Assembly (NCBI GenBank): GCA_933207985.1
Contig: OW240913.1
Span: 269,100,673-269,164,672 of the forward strand
Length of the DNA: 64,000 nt
From: Pelobates cultripes
Taxonomy: Eukaryota; Chordata; Amphibia; Anura; Pelobatidae
Direction of reading: 5' to 3'
Shown in pieces: positions 31,740 to 40,783 of the stretch; the first letter of the stretch is position 1; each line of letters starts with the position of its first letter. The notes under the pieces are model-generated. The model had not been told where the DNA came from, did not search any database, and saw only the letters and a list, made by a program, of their open reading frames with translations. The position numbers and the translations under genes are program-made.

Positions 31740-32840
31740 CTAGCGAGGATCATCTCTTTGGTTCCCCATCATTCTGCTCCTGGGGGAGAAGGGTCTTTGG
31801 TCGGTCCTTCTTTTCTTGGCAGGGGTAGTCCATCTTTGTCTTTGGGGTAGTATAGAAGAATCTTGGTTTGGTTGAGGTGCATACCAATCCGGGATATTGG
31901 TGTTTGGCAGTTCCAGAGCTCTCAGGAATGGTTTTACATCCAGATGAGAAGCTATGGAGTGCATCACTCCTTTGTGGTGAACAATCAGTGCGAATGGGTA
32001 TCCCCACCTGTATTTCATGTTGCGGTTGCGTAATAGCTCTGTGATTGGTTTTAGTGCTCGCCTCGCTTGTAGCGTGAACCATGATAGGTCTGGAAAAATT
32101 TGTATGTGATTTTCGCGGTACATAAGAGGTTGGGATGTTTCTCTGAGGGCCCTGAGAATGGTGTCCTTCACTGAGAAGTAATGAAGCCTGCAGATTACAT
32201 CCCTTGGGGCTTCAGCTGTTGCTCCTCTAGGGCGCAGTGATCTGTGAGCTCTATCCATTAAGATTGGGTTATCCACAGGGTCCCCCAGTATAAGATTAAA
32301 TAATTCTTTCAAAGTAGCCATCAAATCTTCCCCCTGCATTTCAGGAAGGCCTCTTATTCTCAGATTATTTCTCCTGCTCCTATTGTCTAAGTCATCTAGC
32401 TGCCTCTGCATAGAGGACAGGGTCAGAGCTTGTGATTCTAATGTGGAGGCATTATTTACAATCTGGGCCTGCATTACATCCTTTTCTTCTTCTAAGTCTG
32501 TAACTTTAAGACTTACTTGCTGTATGTCTGTGCCCATGGCGTCGATTTTAGATTGCAGAGCTGCTTCTAATCTGCCAATCATATTGGCCATGTCTGCTTT
32601 GGAGGGCAGGTTCCTCAGCATATCTTTTATGTCAGGATCAGTTGCCTGTGTGAGGGTACCGCATGAGCCCTCTGATGGTGCCGGGCTTGATGGTGCCGAT
32701 TCCGCCGCCATATTGGAATTTGCGGCCTCGTCCTCGCGGGCCGTCGCGTCCTTGAAATACCGTGTAAAAGTGCTGGATTTCACGGTAGGCGTCTTGCTGG
32801 ATGCCCCCTGAGCATTGGCGTGTTTTTTGGGGTTCCCCAT
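31740..32840 (-). CDS. L1 LINE ORF1 RNA-binding protein
   Basis: An intact 366-codon frame. A Lys/Ser/Thr-rich head (1-80) is followed by a coiled coil at about 86-155 (LEAALQSKID, SLKVTDLEEEKDV, SSMQRQLDDLDNR), an RRM beginning at NNLRIRGLPE (158-167) and a basic C-terminal domain with RRALKPITELLRN and YRWGYPFALIV. This is the three-part layout of L1 ORF1p, which trimerises through the coil, coats the element RNA and acts as a nucleic-acid chaperone in the cytoplasm and at the target. The tail is rich in Pro/Arg (TTPAKKRRTDQR). The start ATG lies 98 bp from the element end. Confidence 0.92.
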   Translation of the reverse strand: MGNPKKHANAQGASSKTPTVKSSTFTRYFKDATAREDEAANSNMAAESAPSSPAPSEGSCGTLTQATDPDIKDMLRNLPSKADMANMIGRLEAALQSKIDAMGTDIQQVSLKVTDLEEEKDVMQAQIVNNASTLESQALTLSSMQRQLDDLDNRSRRNNLRIRGLPEMQGEDLMATLKELFNLILGDPVDNPILMDRAHRSLRPRGATAEAPRDVICRLHYFSVKDTILRALRETSQPLMYRENHIQIFPDLSWFTLQARRALKPITELLRNRNMKYRWGYPFALIVHHKGVMHSIASHLDVKPFLRALELPNTNIPDWYAPQPNQDSSILPQRQRWTTPAKKRRTDQRPFSPRSRMMGNQRDDPR

Positions 32841-32938
32841 GCTTCCTCCAGGCCTCCGATGGCGTTGGATTGCACCTCGATGTTCAGGGAGCTGAATCAG
32901 TGCACGTCCATTCAGCTCCGTGTCAGGCCACGCCCCCT
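32841..32938 (-). promoter_or_regulatory. L1 5' untranslated/promoter region
   Basis: Short leader starting AGGGGGCGTGGCCTGACA at 32938. The block GGGGCGTGGCCTGACA is shared exactly with the start of the L1 at 61161, whereas the rest of the two leaders differs, so it is a conserved initiation element of this L1 group. Promoter function is inferred from position only. Confidence 0.6.
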
Positions 32939-32954
32939 CTGCCCTTCCTTTTTT
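32939..32954. repeat. L1 target-site duplication, right copy
   Basis: CTGCCCTTCCTTTTTT, identical to 26539-26554, adjoining the L1 5' end. Confidence 0.85.
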
Positions 32955-33675
32955 ACCTTATTGTTCACATCTTACTTGGTCTCTTCTCTTAGCAGCTGTC
33001 ATCATATTTTTTCCCATAAAACATTTTGTAATAAAGAGAGAAAAGTAGATAATCAGGTAAGGACAACAAGAGTGTTACTAGAGAAAAGGAAGAGACAAAA
33101 TAATTGGGCAAGTCAATGTCATTGTTATCCAAGATATACAAATTAAATATGAGGTTAATGTGGGAAAGAAATTCAGTCCATGGATGTCAAATTAAGCCAA
33201 CTTGAGCAGAGCGATCCTGAGGTGAAGCTGTGAGGGACTTCACAGAATACAGCCCTTCTACCTTGAAGAAACAATGCTGCAGGGTGGGGATTACCAATGT
33301 TTTCTCTAGTGAAAGAATCAGTAAATTAGCTACTTTCAAGATGTGTGAAGTTATTTTTTTTTTGCATTTGGTGATTGTTATGGGATGAAGAAGTATAGCT
33401 TCTTAGTTAAGCAGGGTGCACATGTCCACAATTTCAAGTAATAAAATATTAATATTAACCTACAATAGGAGAAGGCAATTCTGGAAACTGTGAAGTGTTT
33501 ATTTCACTCCCCTCCTCCACCCACAGTGCCAACAGGCCTCCATTTCCGAGGCAGATATATGGTGGAGACATTGGGGAGTCCTATACAACCAATAGCAGAT
33601 AAAATCAGAAGAGTTCCAGACTAATGCAATGTCTAAGTTTATTGTGGTACAAATTAAACCTGAAAATAATATTAA
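32955..33675. other. No gene seen
   Basis: AT-rich sequence after the L1. Nothing recognisable. Confidence 0.55.
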
Positions 33676-34130
33676 GTGCAAAGACCCCCGATGGTGACAT
33701 TGCAGCTCAGGGTTGGGTGGGCAGACAAAGGTGAAACTTACTTACCTGAACCTGTCCCTGATGGGTGCCATCATCCTCTTCCATCTGACCTTCTTCACCT
33801 CCTTGCGCTTCAGCTGCCAGGAGCCGATGTCAGCACTGTACTCTTGGGCATGCACAAGAGTACAACATTGAGGTCTATGCAGGATCCTTAATTTACCTAA
33901 TGCCGTCACTAGTGACAGTAGAGGGAAATGACCATCTTAACAATGGTCTGCCTAGTTTAAAGTTTTGTCATGCATAGGAAAAATACAGAGATAAAGTAAT
34001 CCCTACTTTGTCTCAGTATATCTTTTGTCTGGTTGTAATGTCAGTGAAATTCCAACAAAGTCAATATGAGTATTTCATAAAGATTCTATCTTTATGAGAT
34101 ATTAATTTTCGATGGCTTACCATGCAAAAC
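33676..34130. repeat. Dispersed repeat shared with 59780-60230
   Basis: Blocks in common in the same order: ACTTACTTACCT...CTGTCCCT, GCCATCATC, TTCTTCA, GAGAGTACAACA/AAGAGTACAACATTGAGCTCTAT-type, and at the end AGTATTTCATAAAGATT with ATATCTTTATGA. It looks like a non-coding interspersed repeat of about 450 bp. No terminal repeats were identified. Confidence 0.55.
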
Positions 34131-34806
34131 AATTAGTTCCTTATAGTCCCTATATTTAACATACTAGGAATAAACAGAAATATATAAACAGAGTTTTTAC
34201 ACTAACTGCTATGTGATTTTCAAAACCACCCATGAGATATCTCGGGATATAAATACAGGGAAAGAGATTGAAGTCCTCGAACCAGCTGTGCATAAAAACG
34301 TTTTGCCATCATAACCAGAAGAGCTTTTTTCAGCAGGATTTCAGGCTGGACAGCAGGCTTTGTTACAGCAGCGTTCGACGGACTGTCTTGTCTTTATATG
34401 TATAGCAAGGCAGCTCCCTAGTTGACCCATTTGATCTATAGCACAAAACTGAATTTAAGTGAATAATTACCAGTTTTAGCAGCTGCCATTTGTGATGTTT
34501 CTATTTCTATCAGTAATAACAGTAACCTTCAATATGCAGGATAATTAACCAACTTGGAAAGTAATACAATTTGAACTTGAGATCAAGGATTTCCCCTTCA
34601 GTTTAAAGATCACTCAGTTTAGACTCTGCCTAATAATAATAGTGAACATCTGCACTGAAGCTTTTGTACTAGAATGTGTTGAAAACATGCAAGTTAATTA
34701 ACGATAATTAAGGAAACAACTCTGTTTTTAGTAAATAACTCCCTTAACTCTTATAGAACTAAAGTGAAAAAAAACAACTTTAGGGAATTCAAAGGGAATT
34801 TTGGAT
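34131..34806. other. No gene seen
   Basis: AT-rich sequence without recognisable features. Confidence 0.55.
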
Positions 34807-34810
34807 TTAA

Positions 34811-35401
34811 AGGGACACTGTAGTCACCAGAACAACTACAGCTTATTGAATTTGTTCTGGTGAGTAGAATCATTACCTTCAGGCTTTTTGCTGTAAACAC
34901 TGTCTTTTCAGAGAAAATGCAGTGTTTACATTACAGCATAGTGATAACTTCACTGGCCACTCCTTAGATGGCTGTTCGAGATCCTTCCTGGGTCATGGCT
35001 GCCTAAAATGCATCCAAACATTCAGTGTCTCCACCCTCTGCATGCAGACACTGAACTTTCCTCATAGAGATTCATTGATTCCATTCATCTCTACGAGGAG
35101 ATGCTGATTGGCCAGGGCTGTGTTTGAATCATGCTGACTCTGCCCCTGATCTGCCTCCTGGTCAGTCTCAGCCAATCCTATGGGGAAGCACTGTGATTGG
35201 ATCAGGCTGCCACTTCTGAAGATGTCAGCAGACTGCTTGTTTTTTAAGGCAAACAGCATGCAGATTTACAGCTTCAGGCTTAAATACAGTAAGATTTTGC
35301 TATATTTATGGAGGCATGAGGGATCCAGGTGGGCTAGATGGTGGTTTTAACACTATAGGTTCAGGAATACATGTTTGTGTTTCTGACCCTATAGTGATCC
35401 T
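34811..35401 (+). mobile_element. T2/Kolobok-like MITE, about 590 bp
   Basis: Flanked by TTAA at 34807-34810 and 35402-35405. Left end AGGGACACTGTAGTCACC; right end CCCTATAGTGATCCT. Same family as 13772-14349 along its whole length, with small insertions and substitutions in the middle (for example an extra CTGTCTTTTCAGAG segment). Confidence 0.8.
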
Positions 35402-35405
35402 TTAA

Positions 35406-35822
35406 TGTCAAAACTCTCTAAGTCAGCTATGCTTCTGTGGCCTACATGATTGGCAGTCAGCCTACCATGCATTCACACCCTGCATTTTCTTTAGACAAAG
35501 GCTCAGAAAGGAGCCAAAATGTTGTCTCCACTTTCTTGTTTCAAATGAAAAAAAAACTGCCTTTTAGAAGAAATCTCAGGTGTGCCTGGATATTTATTTT
35601 CTTCCATTTCATCTATTCAGGGATTGACCCTCCCTTTCTGGAGCACCCTGCGGGAAGTATTCCCCCCTTTTTTACTGTTATACTTATAATTATAACACTA
35701 TAATTATACTCTTGTTTTGATTTTTTAGCATTTTATTTTATGAAGACCCTTTCTGCCAGGATATAACATCAGTGCTGTGCGTTAACACTATGGAGGACCA
35801 CAGGTTCCTCTATACAAGGGGC
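35406..35822 (+). other. PLE-like tail remnant; otherwise no gene
   Basis: At 35489-35520 TTTAGACAAAGGCTC, AGGAGCC and AAAATGTTG form the hammerhead-like pattern of PLE tails seen elsewhere in this window, followed by a CTGGATATTT block. The short Thr/Ile-rich frames here are chance. Confidence 0.5.
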
Positions 35823-35827
35823 CTTTT

Positions 35828-36497
35828 TGTAATGAGAATATACCCCTACACGCAGGATCCAGCTACACAGAGGCAAATACAGAGGAGAGATACGTCTACC
35901 GGACCTTAGAATGGCCGGACTCGACGTATATGAGAGGAGACAGAGCCAGGAACAAACCGAGGTCAAGGGCACAGAGAGACAGCGTAAACTAGGACAAGCC
36001 GGGGTCTGGTACACGGAAAACAGCAAGCCGGCAAACAGTACAGATAAGGATAAAGCGAAAACGAAGTCAGAATACGAAGCCAAAGTCAATACGAGAAAAC
36101 ACAACTGAACACCACAAGCGCTAAAGGGAACTGAAACAGAAACCACGATAGGGCAACGAGCTAAGGGAAAAAGGTAAGTTAAATAGCTTTTAAACCAAAG
36201 TGATTGGCTCCTGTCACTTCCACACCCCCCATAGGTAATTGTATAGGGAGTGTGGTATGACAGGAGCCAATGGGAGCCTTTTGGCAATTAGGCTCCCACT
36301 GTCTCTTTAAGAGCGCGCCCGAGACTCGCGGCGCGCTCTTAGTTTCAGGCGGGACACGTGACCGCTTCACGCGGTCACTGCCCGCCTTCCATCTGAAGCA
36401 GTCGGATGAGCCGCGCGCGGCTCGTGCAGCCGCAGGACCGCGCGCGGCTTGAAGAGAGGACCGCGACCGGCCCCCGGTTAAGGTAAGTAACGCTACA
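35828..36497 (-). repeat. 3' LTR of the chromovirus
   Basis: Ends TGTAATGAG (35828) and GCTACA (36497) on the plus strand. It contains GC-rich palindromes (GAGCGCGCCC.., GTGACCGCTTCACGCGGTCAC, CCGCGCGCGG) and a long inverted repeat around ATTGGCTCCTGTCA/TGACAGGAGCCAAT at 36200-36272. The polypurine tract (G8) lies just outside at 36502-36509. Confidence 0.9.
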
Positions 36498-37831
36498 GTA
36501 CCCCCCCCTGAGGACACGCCCCCCGGGCGGGTAGGACCAGGCCTGGCAGGAAAACGAGAATGGAAAGAGCGCACAAGACGGGGAGCATGGACAGCATCAG
36601 CCGAAATCCAACTGTGCTCCTCAGGCCCATAACCCTTCCAATGTACCAAGTACTGAAGTCGACCCCTAAGGAAACGAGAGTCAAGAACAGCAGACACTTC
36701 AAACTCCTCATGACCCTCCACCAAGATAGGAGGGGGAGGAGGAGTATGCCGGGTATAGCGGTTGCGTACGAAAGGTTTCAACAATAAGGTGTGAAAAACA
36801 TTAGGAATACGTAGATTCTTAGGCAGGCCTAAGGCATAAGAAACAGGATTAACCTTATGTATAATACGATAAGGTCCAATGAAGCGGGGAGCCAATTTCA
36901 TAGAAGGCACCCGGAGACGAATATTCCGCGTGGAAAGCAAAACCCTGTCCCCCACAACATAGGACGGAGCTGCTCTGCGATGCTTGTCAGCCTGAGCCTT
37001 CTGGCGAGTAGCAGAGTCCACCAAAGAACGCTGAACCTGCTCCCAAGTATTACGCAAACCAGCCAAATGCTCATCCAGAACTGGCATGCCCTGTGAGGAG
37101 AATGCAGCCGGAAGAACAACGGGATGCTGGCCATAGACAACGTAAAAAGGGGTCTTGCCGGAAGAATCATGAGTGGCGTTATTCCGAGCAAATTCAGCCC
37201 AAGGAAGCAGGTCAGACCAATTGTCCTGATGGTGAGACACAAAACAACGGAGGTATTGCTCCAGAGACTGGTTGGCACGTTCAGCAGCCCCATTAGACTG
37301 GGGATGATAAGCGGAAGAAAATGAGAGAGAAATACCCATTTCTGAACAAAAGGCCCTCCAGAACCTGGAAATAAATTGGCTACCCCTATCGGATACAATA
37401 GATACGGGAATCCCATGTAATCGAAATACTTCTCTAGCGAAGATATGAGCCAGTTCCTTAGATGTGGGCAACTTGTGAAGAGACACGAAGTGAGCCATTT
37501 TGGAGAACCGATCCACTATCATCAGGATTACTGTGTTACCATTTGAAGGGGGTAATTCAACAATAAAATCCATGGACAGGTTAGACCAAGGTCTCTCGGG
37601 AACGGGTAACGGATGCAACAGCCCACAAGGAACTCTACGGGAGGATTTCATACAGGCACAAGTAGTACAAGCACTTATATAGTCAGTGACATCCTTTCGT
37701 AAGGAATCCCACCAAAAATACCGAGAAACAGCTGACACCGTTTTGGAAATACCAGGATGTCCAGCAGTCTTAGTATCATGATATAATGACATAATATCCG
37801 TCTCTCGGAACATCAACGAACAGTTTATCAT
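36179..37831 (-). CDS. Chromovirus pol, integrase with C-terminal chromodomain
   Basis: A 550-codon open piece. The zinc head has H18, H25, C55 and C58 (HHCC). The catalytic core shows D88 (SMDFIVELP), D148 (VSDRGSQF) and E184 (NGAAERANQ) with exactly 35 residues between the last two, the DD35E signature. A GPY/F-like block (FIGPYRI) lies at 317-323. Residues 374-427 form a chromodomain (EFEVSAVLDSR, LQYLVHWKGY, HSWISADAV), which in chromoviruses guides integration to marked chromatin. The true N-terminus lies upstream across the lesion at 37832-37930. The frame has no stop at the end of the internal region and runs about 105 codons into the 3' LTR. Confidence 0.92.
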   Translation of the reverse strand: MINCSLMFRETDIMSLYHDTKTAGHPGISKTVSAVSRYFWWDSLRKDVTDYISACTTCACMKSSRRVPCGLLHPLPVPERPWSNLSMDFIVELPPSNGNTVILMIVDRFSKMAHFVSLHKLPTSKELAHIFAREVFRLHGIPVSIVSDRGSQFISRFWRAFCSEMGISLSFSSAYHPQSNGAAERANQSLEQYLRCFVSHHQDNWSDLLPWAEFARNNATHDSSGKTPFYVVYGQHPVVLPAAFSSQGMPVLDEHLAGLRNTWEQVQRSLVDSATRQKAQADKHRRAAPSYVVGDRVLLSTRNIRLRVPSMKLAPRFIGPYRIIHKVNPVSYALGLPKNLRIPNVFHTLLLKPFVRNRYTRHTPPPPPILVEGHEEFEVSAVLDSRFLRGRLQYLVHWKGYGPEEHSWISADAVHAPRLVRSFHSRFPARPGPTRPGGVSSGGGTVALLTLTGGRSRSSLQAARGPAAARAARGSSDCFRWKAGSDRVKRSRVPPETKSAPRVSGALLKRQWEPNCQKAPIGSCHTTLPIQLPMGGVEVTGANHFGLKAI

Positions 37832-37915
37832 TAGGCCTCTCGCTAGGTGCCATGCTTTGTTTCGCTTGTATGGCCTGCAAGAGGGACGAGGAAATAGACA
37901 AAATAGTAGTAGCTA

Positions 37916-39892
37916 TTATCCTGTCTGGGGAATGACAGGAGTAACATCAATCTCCTGTTTGTCAGTAGTTTCGAACTGTCTGGACAGAGCGTCTGCTTTA
38001 GTGTTGCGATCACCTGGCCTATAGGTGATAATAAAATTGAAACGGGACAAAAATAGTGACCACCTAGCCTGCCTGGAAGACAATCTTTTGGCTTCGCTAA
38101 GGTAGGATAGGTTCTTGTGATCCGTAAAAATGAGGATAGGATCCTTAGTTCCTTCTAACAAATGTCTCCACTCTTTAAGTGCTAAAATAATAGCAAGGAG
38201 TTCGCGATTACCCACATCATAATTTTTCTCTGCTTTGGACATTTGTTTAGAAAAGAAGCCGCATGGATGCAATGGCTTTTCAGGCGACTCTCTTTGGGAT
38301 AAGACAGCACCTACCCCAATATCCGAAGCATCAACTTCAAGAATATAGGGCAGTGAGGGGACAGGATGCTGTAAAATAGGTGCAGAGGCGAACGTAGTTT
38401 TAAGAAATTCAAAAGCCTGAAGTGCCTCGGTAGACCAAACACGAGTATTGCCATCCTTTTTAGTCATACGGGTAATAGGTGCTACAATGGACGAGAAACC
38501 TTTGATAAAACGTCTATAATAATTGGAGAACCCAAGAAAACGCTGAATAGCTTTCAGACCTTGCGGTAGAGGCCATTCTATTACAGCAGCAAGCTTCTGG
38601 GGATCCATACGAAAACCTTTAGCGGAAATCAAATACCCCAAGAACTGGACTTCGGTTTGGTCAAACAAACATTTTTCTAGCTTGCAATAAAGACCATTAG
38701 CAAGAAGGGTCTTCAAAACTGTCGTAACATGTCTGTGATGAGTGTGTATATCTGTAGAATATATTAAAATGTCGTCCAAGTATACGATAACAAATGTGTG
38801 AATAAAATCTCTTAAGACATCATTAATAAATTCTTGGAATACTGCTGGGGCATTGCAAAGCCCAAATGGCATAACAGTATATTCGTAATGACCGGATCTA
38901 GTGTTGAATGCAGTCTTCCATTCGTGATTTTCCTTTATACGTATCAAATTGTATGCACTCCTAAGGTCTAATTTAGTGAACACAGTGGCATGTTTCAGCC
39001 TGTCAAATAATTCTGTAATTAAAGGTATAGGGTATGCATTTTTGATAGTGATTTTGTTTAGACCTCTATAATCTATACACGGTCTTAAATCACCTTCTTT
39101 CTTCGATACAAAGAAGAACCCTGCTCCAGCTGGAGAAGAGGATCTCCTAATAAACCCCTTTTCTAGTGATTCCTTAATATACTCCTCCATGACACGGTTT
39201 TCTTGAACCGATAAGGGGTACACCCTGCCCTTTGGAGGTATAGTGCCAGGCAACAAGTCAATAGCGCAATCATAGGGTCTGTGAGGCGGTAATTTCTCAG
39301 CCTCCCTTTTATCGAAAACAGTCTTTAGAGATAAATACTGAGGGGGTATAACCGTAGACAAAGGAGGACTGGTAGGTACCTCAATAGAATTCAAAGGTGT
39401 GACTTCCAACGTACAAGACTCGTGGTAGGCCTCACTCCATGATTTTATTTGCCCTGTCTCCCAGTCAAAAATGGGATTGTGAGCACGTAACCATGGATAC
39501 CCTAATACTAACTGTGAAGAGGGAGAGGTGATGACCTGGAATCGAATGGTTTCATAGTGTAAAACCCCTGTGTACATGTGTAATGGTACAGTCTCATGAG
39601 TAACAACTGGAGAACTTAATGGTCTACCATCTATGGCCTCAACGGCCAAGGGTATCTCCTTCTCTCTGATGGGAATGTTGTTTCTCTTTATAAAGCCAGA
39701 GTCTATAAAATTTTCAGCTGCCCCAGAGTCAACCAGAGCATATATGTTGTCAACTATACAAATCTCTCCCATATATAAAGAAACCGGGAGAAGCAAGCGG
39801 TTAGGAGGCAATTTAGGAGACTTAGATATCACACCCAAGGCCAGTCCCCTATAAGGTCTTAGGTGCGAGAGTTTTCCGGGAGTAAAGGACAT
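37916..39892 (-). CDS. Chromovirus pol, protease, reverse transcriptase and RNase H
   Basis: 658 codons. The protease has ALVDSGAAENFID (52-64). The reverse transcriptase has RPCIDYRGLN (270-279), LDLRSAYNLIRI (308-319), MPFGLCNAPAVFQ (341-353) and the catalytic VYLDDILIYS (370-379). RNase H begins near LEVDASDIGVGAVLSQ (about 520-535) and includes FTDHKNLSYL. It overlaps the end of gag by 34 nt in the -1 phase, so pol is probably made by a -1 frameshift. It ends at tandem stops TAA TAG (37913-37918) in the linker before integrase. The next codons make sense in another phase, so the stop results from a one-base slip near a C-run at about 37930, with a second slip restoring the phase near 37810. 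Confidence 0.92.
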   Translation of the reverse strand: MSFTPGKLSHLRPYRGLALGVISKSPKLPPNRLLLPVSLYMGEICIVDNIYALVDSGAAENFIDSGFIKRNNIPIREKEIPLAVEAIDGRPLSSPVVTHETVPLHMYTGVLHYETIRFQVITSPSSQLVLGYPWLRAHNPIFDWETGQIKSWSEAYHESCTLEVTPLNSIEVPTSPPLSTVIPPQYLSLKTVFDKREAEKLPPHRPYDCAIDLLPGTIPPKGRVYPLSVQENRVMEEYIKESLEKGFIRRSSSPAGAGFFFVSKKEGDLRPCIDYRGLNKITIKNAYPIPLITELFDRLKHATVFTKLDLRSAYNLIRIKENHEWKTAFNTRSGHYEYTVMPFGLCNAPAVFQEFINDVLRDFIHTFVIVYLDDILIYSTDIHTHHRHVTTVLKTLLANGLYCKLEKCLFDQTEVQFLGYLISAKGFRMDPQKLAAVIEWPLPQGLKAIQRFLGFSNYYRRFIKGFSSIVAPITRMTKKDGNTRVWSTEALQAFEFLKTTFASAPILQHPVPSLPYILEVDASDIGVGAVLSQRESPEKPLHPCGFFSKQMSKAEKNYDVGNRELLAIILALKEWRHLLEGTKDPILIFTDHKNLSYLSEAKRLSSRQARWSLFLSRFNFIITYRPGDRNTKADALSRQFETTDKQEIDVTPVIPQTG

Positions 39893-40770
39893 TCCTTTAC
39901 CATATGGTCTCTCCTACCACAGTATAGGCAGAGTCCCTCCCTTCTCCTATGTAATTTCTCAGTATCAGAGAGTTTGGCAACCCCTAATTGCATAGGTTCC
40001 TCCTCAGACACTTTAACACTCTCTGGTATATTAACTCTGGGGTTAATGGGTGTAACAAAACGTCTATTCCTGTTCTTGGTATAGAGCCTGTCACGAATTC
40101 TATTATCTATATCAATGAGGTAATCGATAAGGTCCTCTAAGGCAATAGGAAGCTCCTTAGCTGCTACCTCATCCAATATCGTATCTGACAAACCTTCCAT
40201 AAAGGCAGTAGTTAACCCATTGTTGGTCCAATCTACCTGCGAAGCAAGAGTGCGAAACTGAATAGCATAATCAGCCACAGACCTAGAACCCTGTTTAATT
40301 CTCATTAATGCTCTCGCGGCATTCTTTGACCTTTTCATTGTGTCAAAAGTTCTACGAAAAGCCGTAAGAAAACTGTTGAAATCATGCACCATAGGTCCAT
40401 TAGCTTCCCAAATAGGATTTGCCCACTCAAGTGCCTTATCGGTGAGTTGGTGCATAAAGAACCCAACCTTAGACCTCTCTGTGGGAAATGAACGTGGATA
40501 CATTTCGAAGTGGAATTCAATTTGATTAATAAACCCTCTGCAAGTCTTAGAGTCCCCTCCATACCTAGGAGGAGGTGTTAAATGGGCCGAAGTATTAGGC
40601 AAAGTAGATACTTCAGGGAGAAGGGGCGTAGGAGGGTTAGGTGTGGTTGCTGGAACGGTTCTAGCTAGGAGCGTCTGGAGAGCCTGAGCTATCTGATCCA
40701 TACGGTGATCCTGCTCTACAAATCTTGCCTCATGGGACGCCATCTGTTGAGCTAAATCTGCGGGGTCCAT
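39859..40770 (-). CDS. Chromovirus gag
   Basis: An intact 303-codon frame whose ATG lies only 13 nt inside the 5' LTR. Residues 70-190 show the retrotransposon gag fold (PPRYGGDSKTCRGFINQIEF, ALEWANPIWE, FRRTFDTMKRS, ALMRIKQGSRSVADYAIQF). A zinc knuckle CX2CX4HX4C sits near the end (C281, C284, H289, C294). Gag builds the particle in which reverse transcription takes place and binds the element RNA through the knuckle. Confidence 0.92.
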   Translation of the reverse strand: MDPADLAQQMASHEARFVEQDHRMDQIAQALQTLLARTVPATTPNPPTPLLPEVSTLPNTSAHLTPPPRYGGDSKTCRGFINQIEFHFEMYPRSFPTERSKVGFFMHQLTDKALEWANPIWEANGPMVHDFNSFLTAFRRTFDTMKRSKNAARALMRIKQGSRSVADYAIQFRTLASQVDWTNNGLTTAFMEGLSDTILDEVAAKELPIALEDLIDYLIDIDNRIRDRLYTKNRNRRFVTPINPRVNIPESVKVSEEEPMQLGVAKLSDTEKLHRRREGLCLYCGRRDHMVKECPLLPENSRT

Positions 40771-40771
40771 G

Positions 40772-40781
40772 GCCCTATCGT
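40772..40781 (-). promoter_or_regulatory. Candidate self-priming primer-binding site
   Basis: Minus-strand ACGATAGGGC starts 2 nt inside the 5' LTR edge (40784). There is no TGG start expected of tRNA primer sites. Its reverse complement GCCCTATCGT occurs on the minus strand at 41110-41101 inside the LTR, where the RNA should begin. Pairing of the RNA 5' end with this site would allow self-priming as in Tf1 and sushi elements. Confidence 0.65.
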
Positions 40782-40783
40782 AA

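Larger units (their letters stand above)
26555..32938 (-). mobile_element. L1-type LINE, nearly full length, 6.4 kb
   Basis: Minus strand order: 5' untranslated region (98 bp), ORF1 (366 codons), an inter-ORF region of about 950 bp, ORF2 in three open pieces, 3' untranslated region of about 350 bp and an A-tail (plus-strand T-run 26549-26560). Target duplications of 16 bp surround it. One frameshift and one stop in ORF2 are the only clear lesions, so the insertion is fairly recent. Confidence 0.9.

Noticed and set aside
35911..36108. 65-codon frame repeated at 40867-41064
   Set aside because: It lies in the chromovirus LTR antisense to the element, so identical copies only reflect the two LTRs.
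36898..37416. 172-codon minus frame inside integrase
   Set aside because: Alternative-phase shadow of the integrase frame; it lacks the HHCC and DD35E motifs carried by the main frame.
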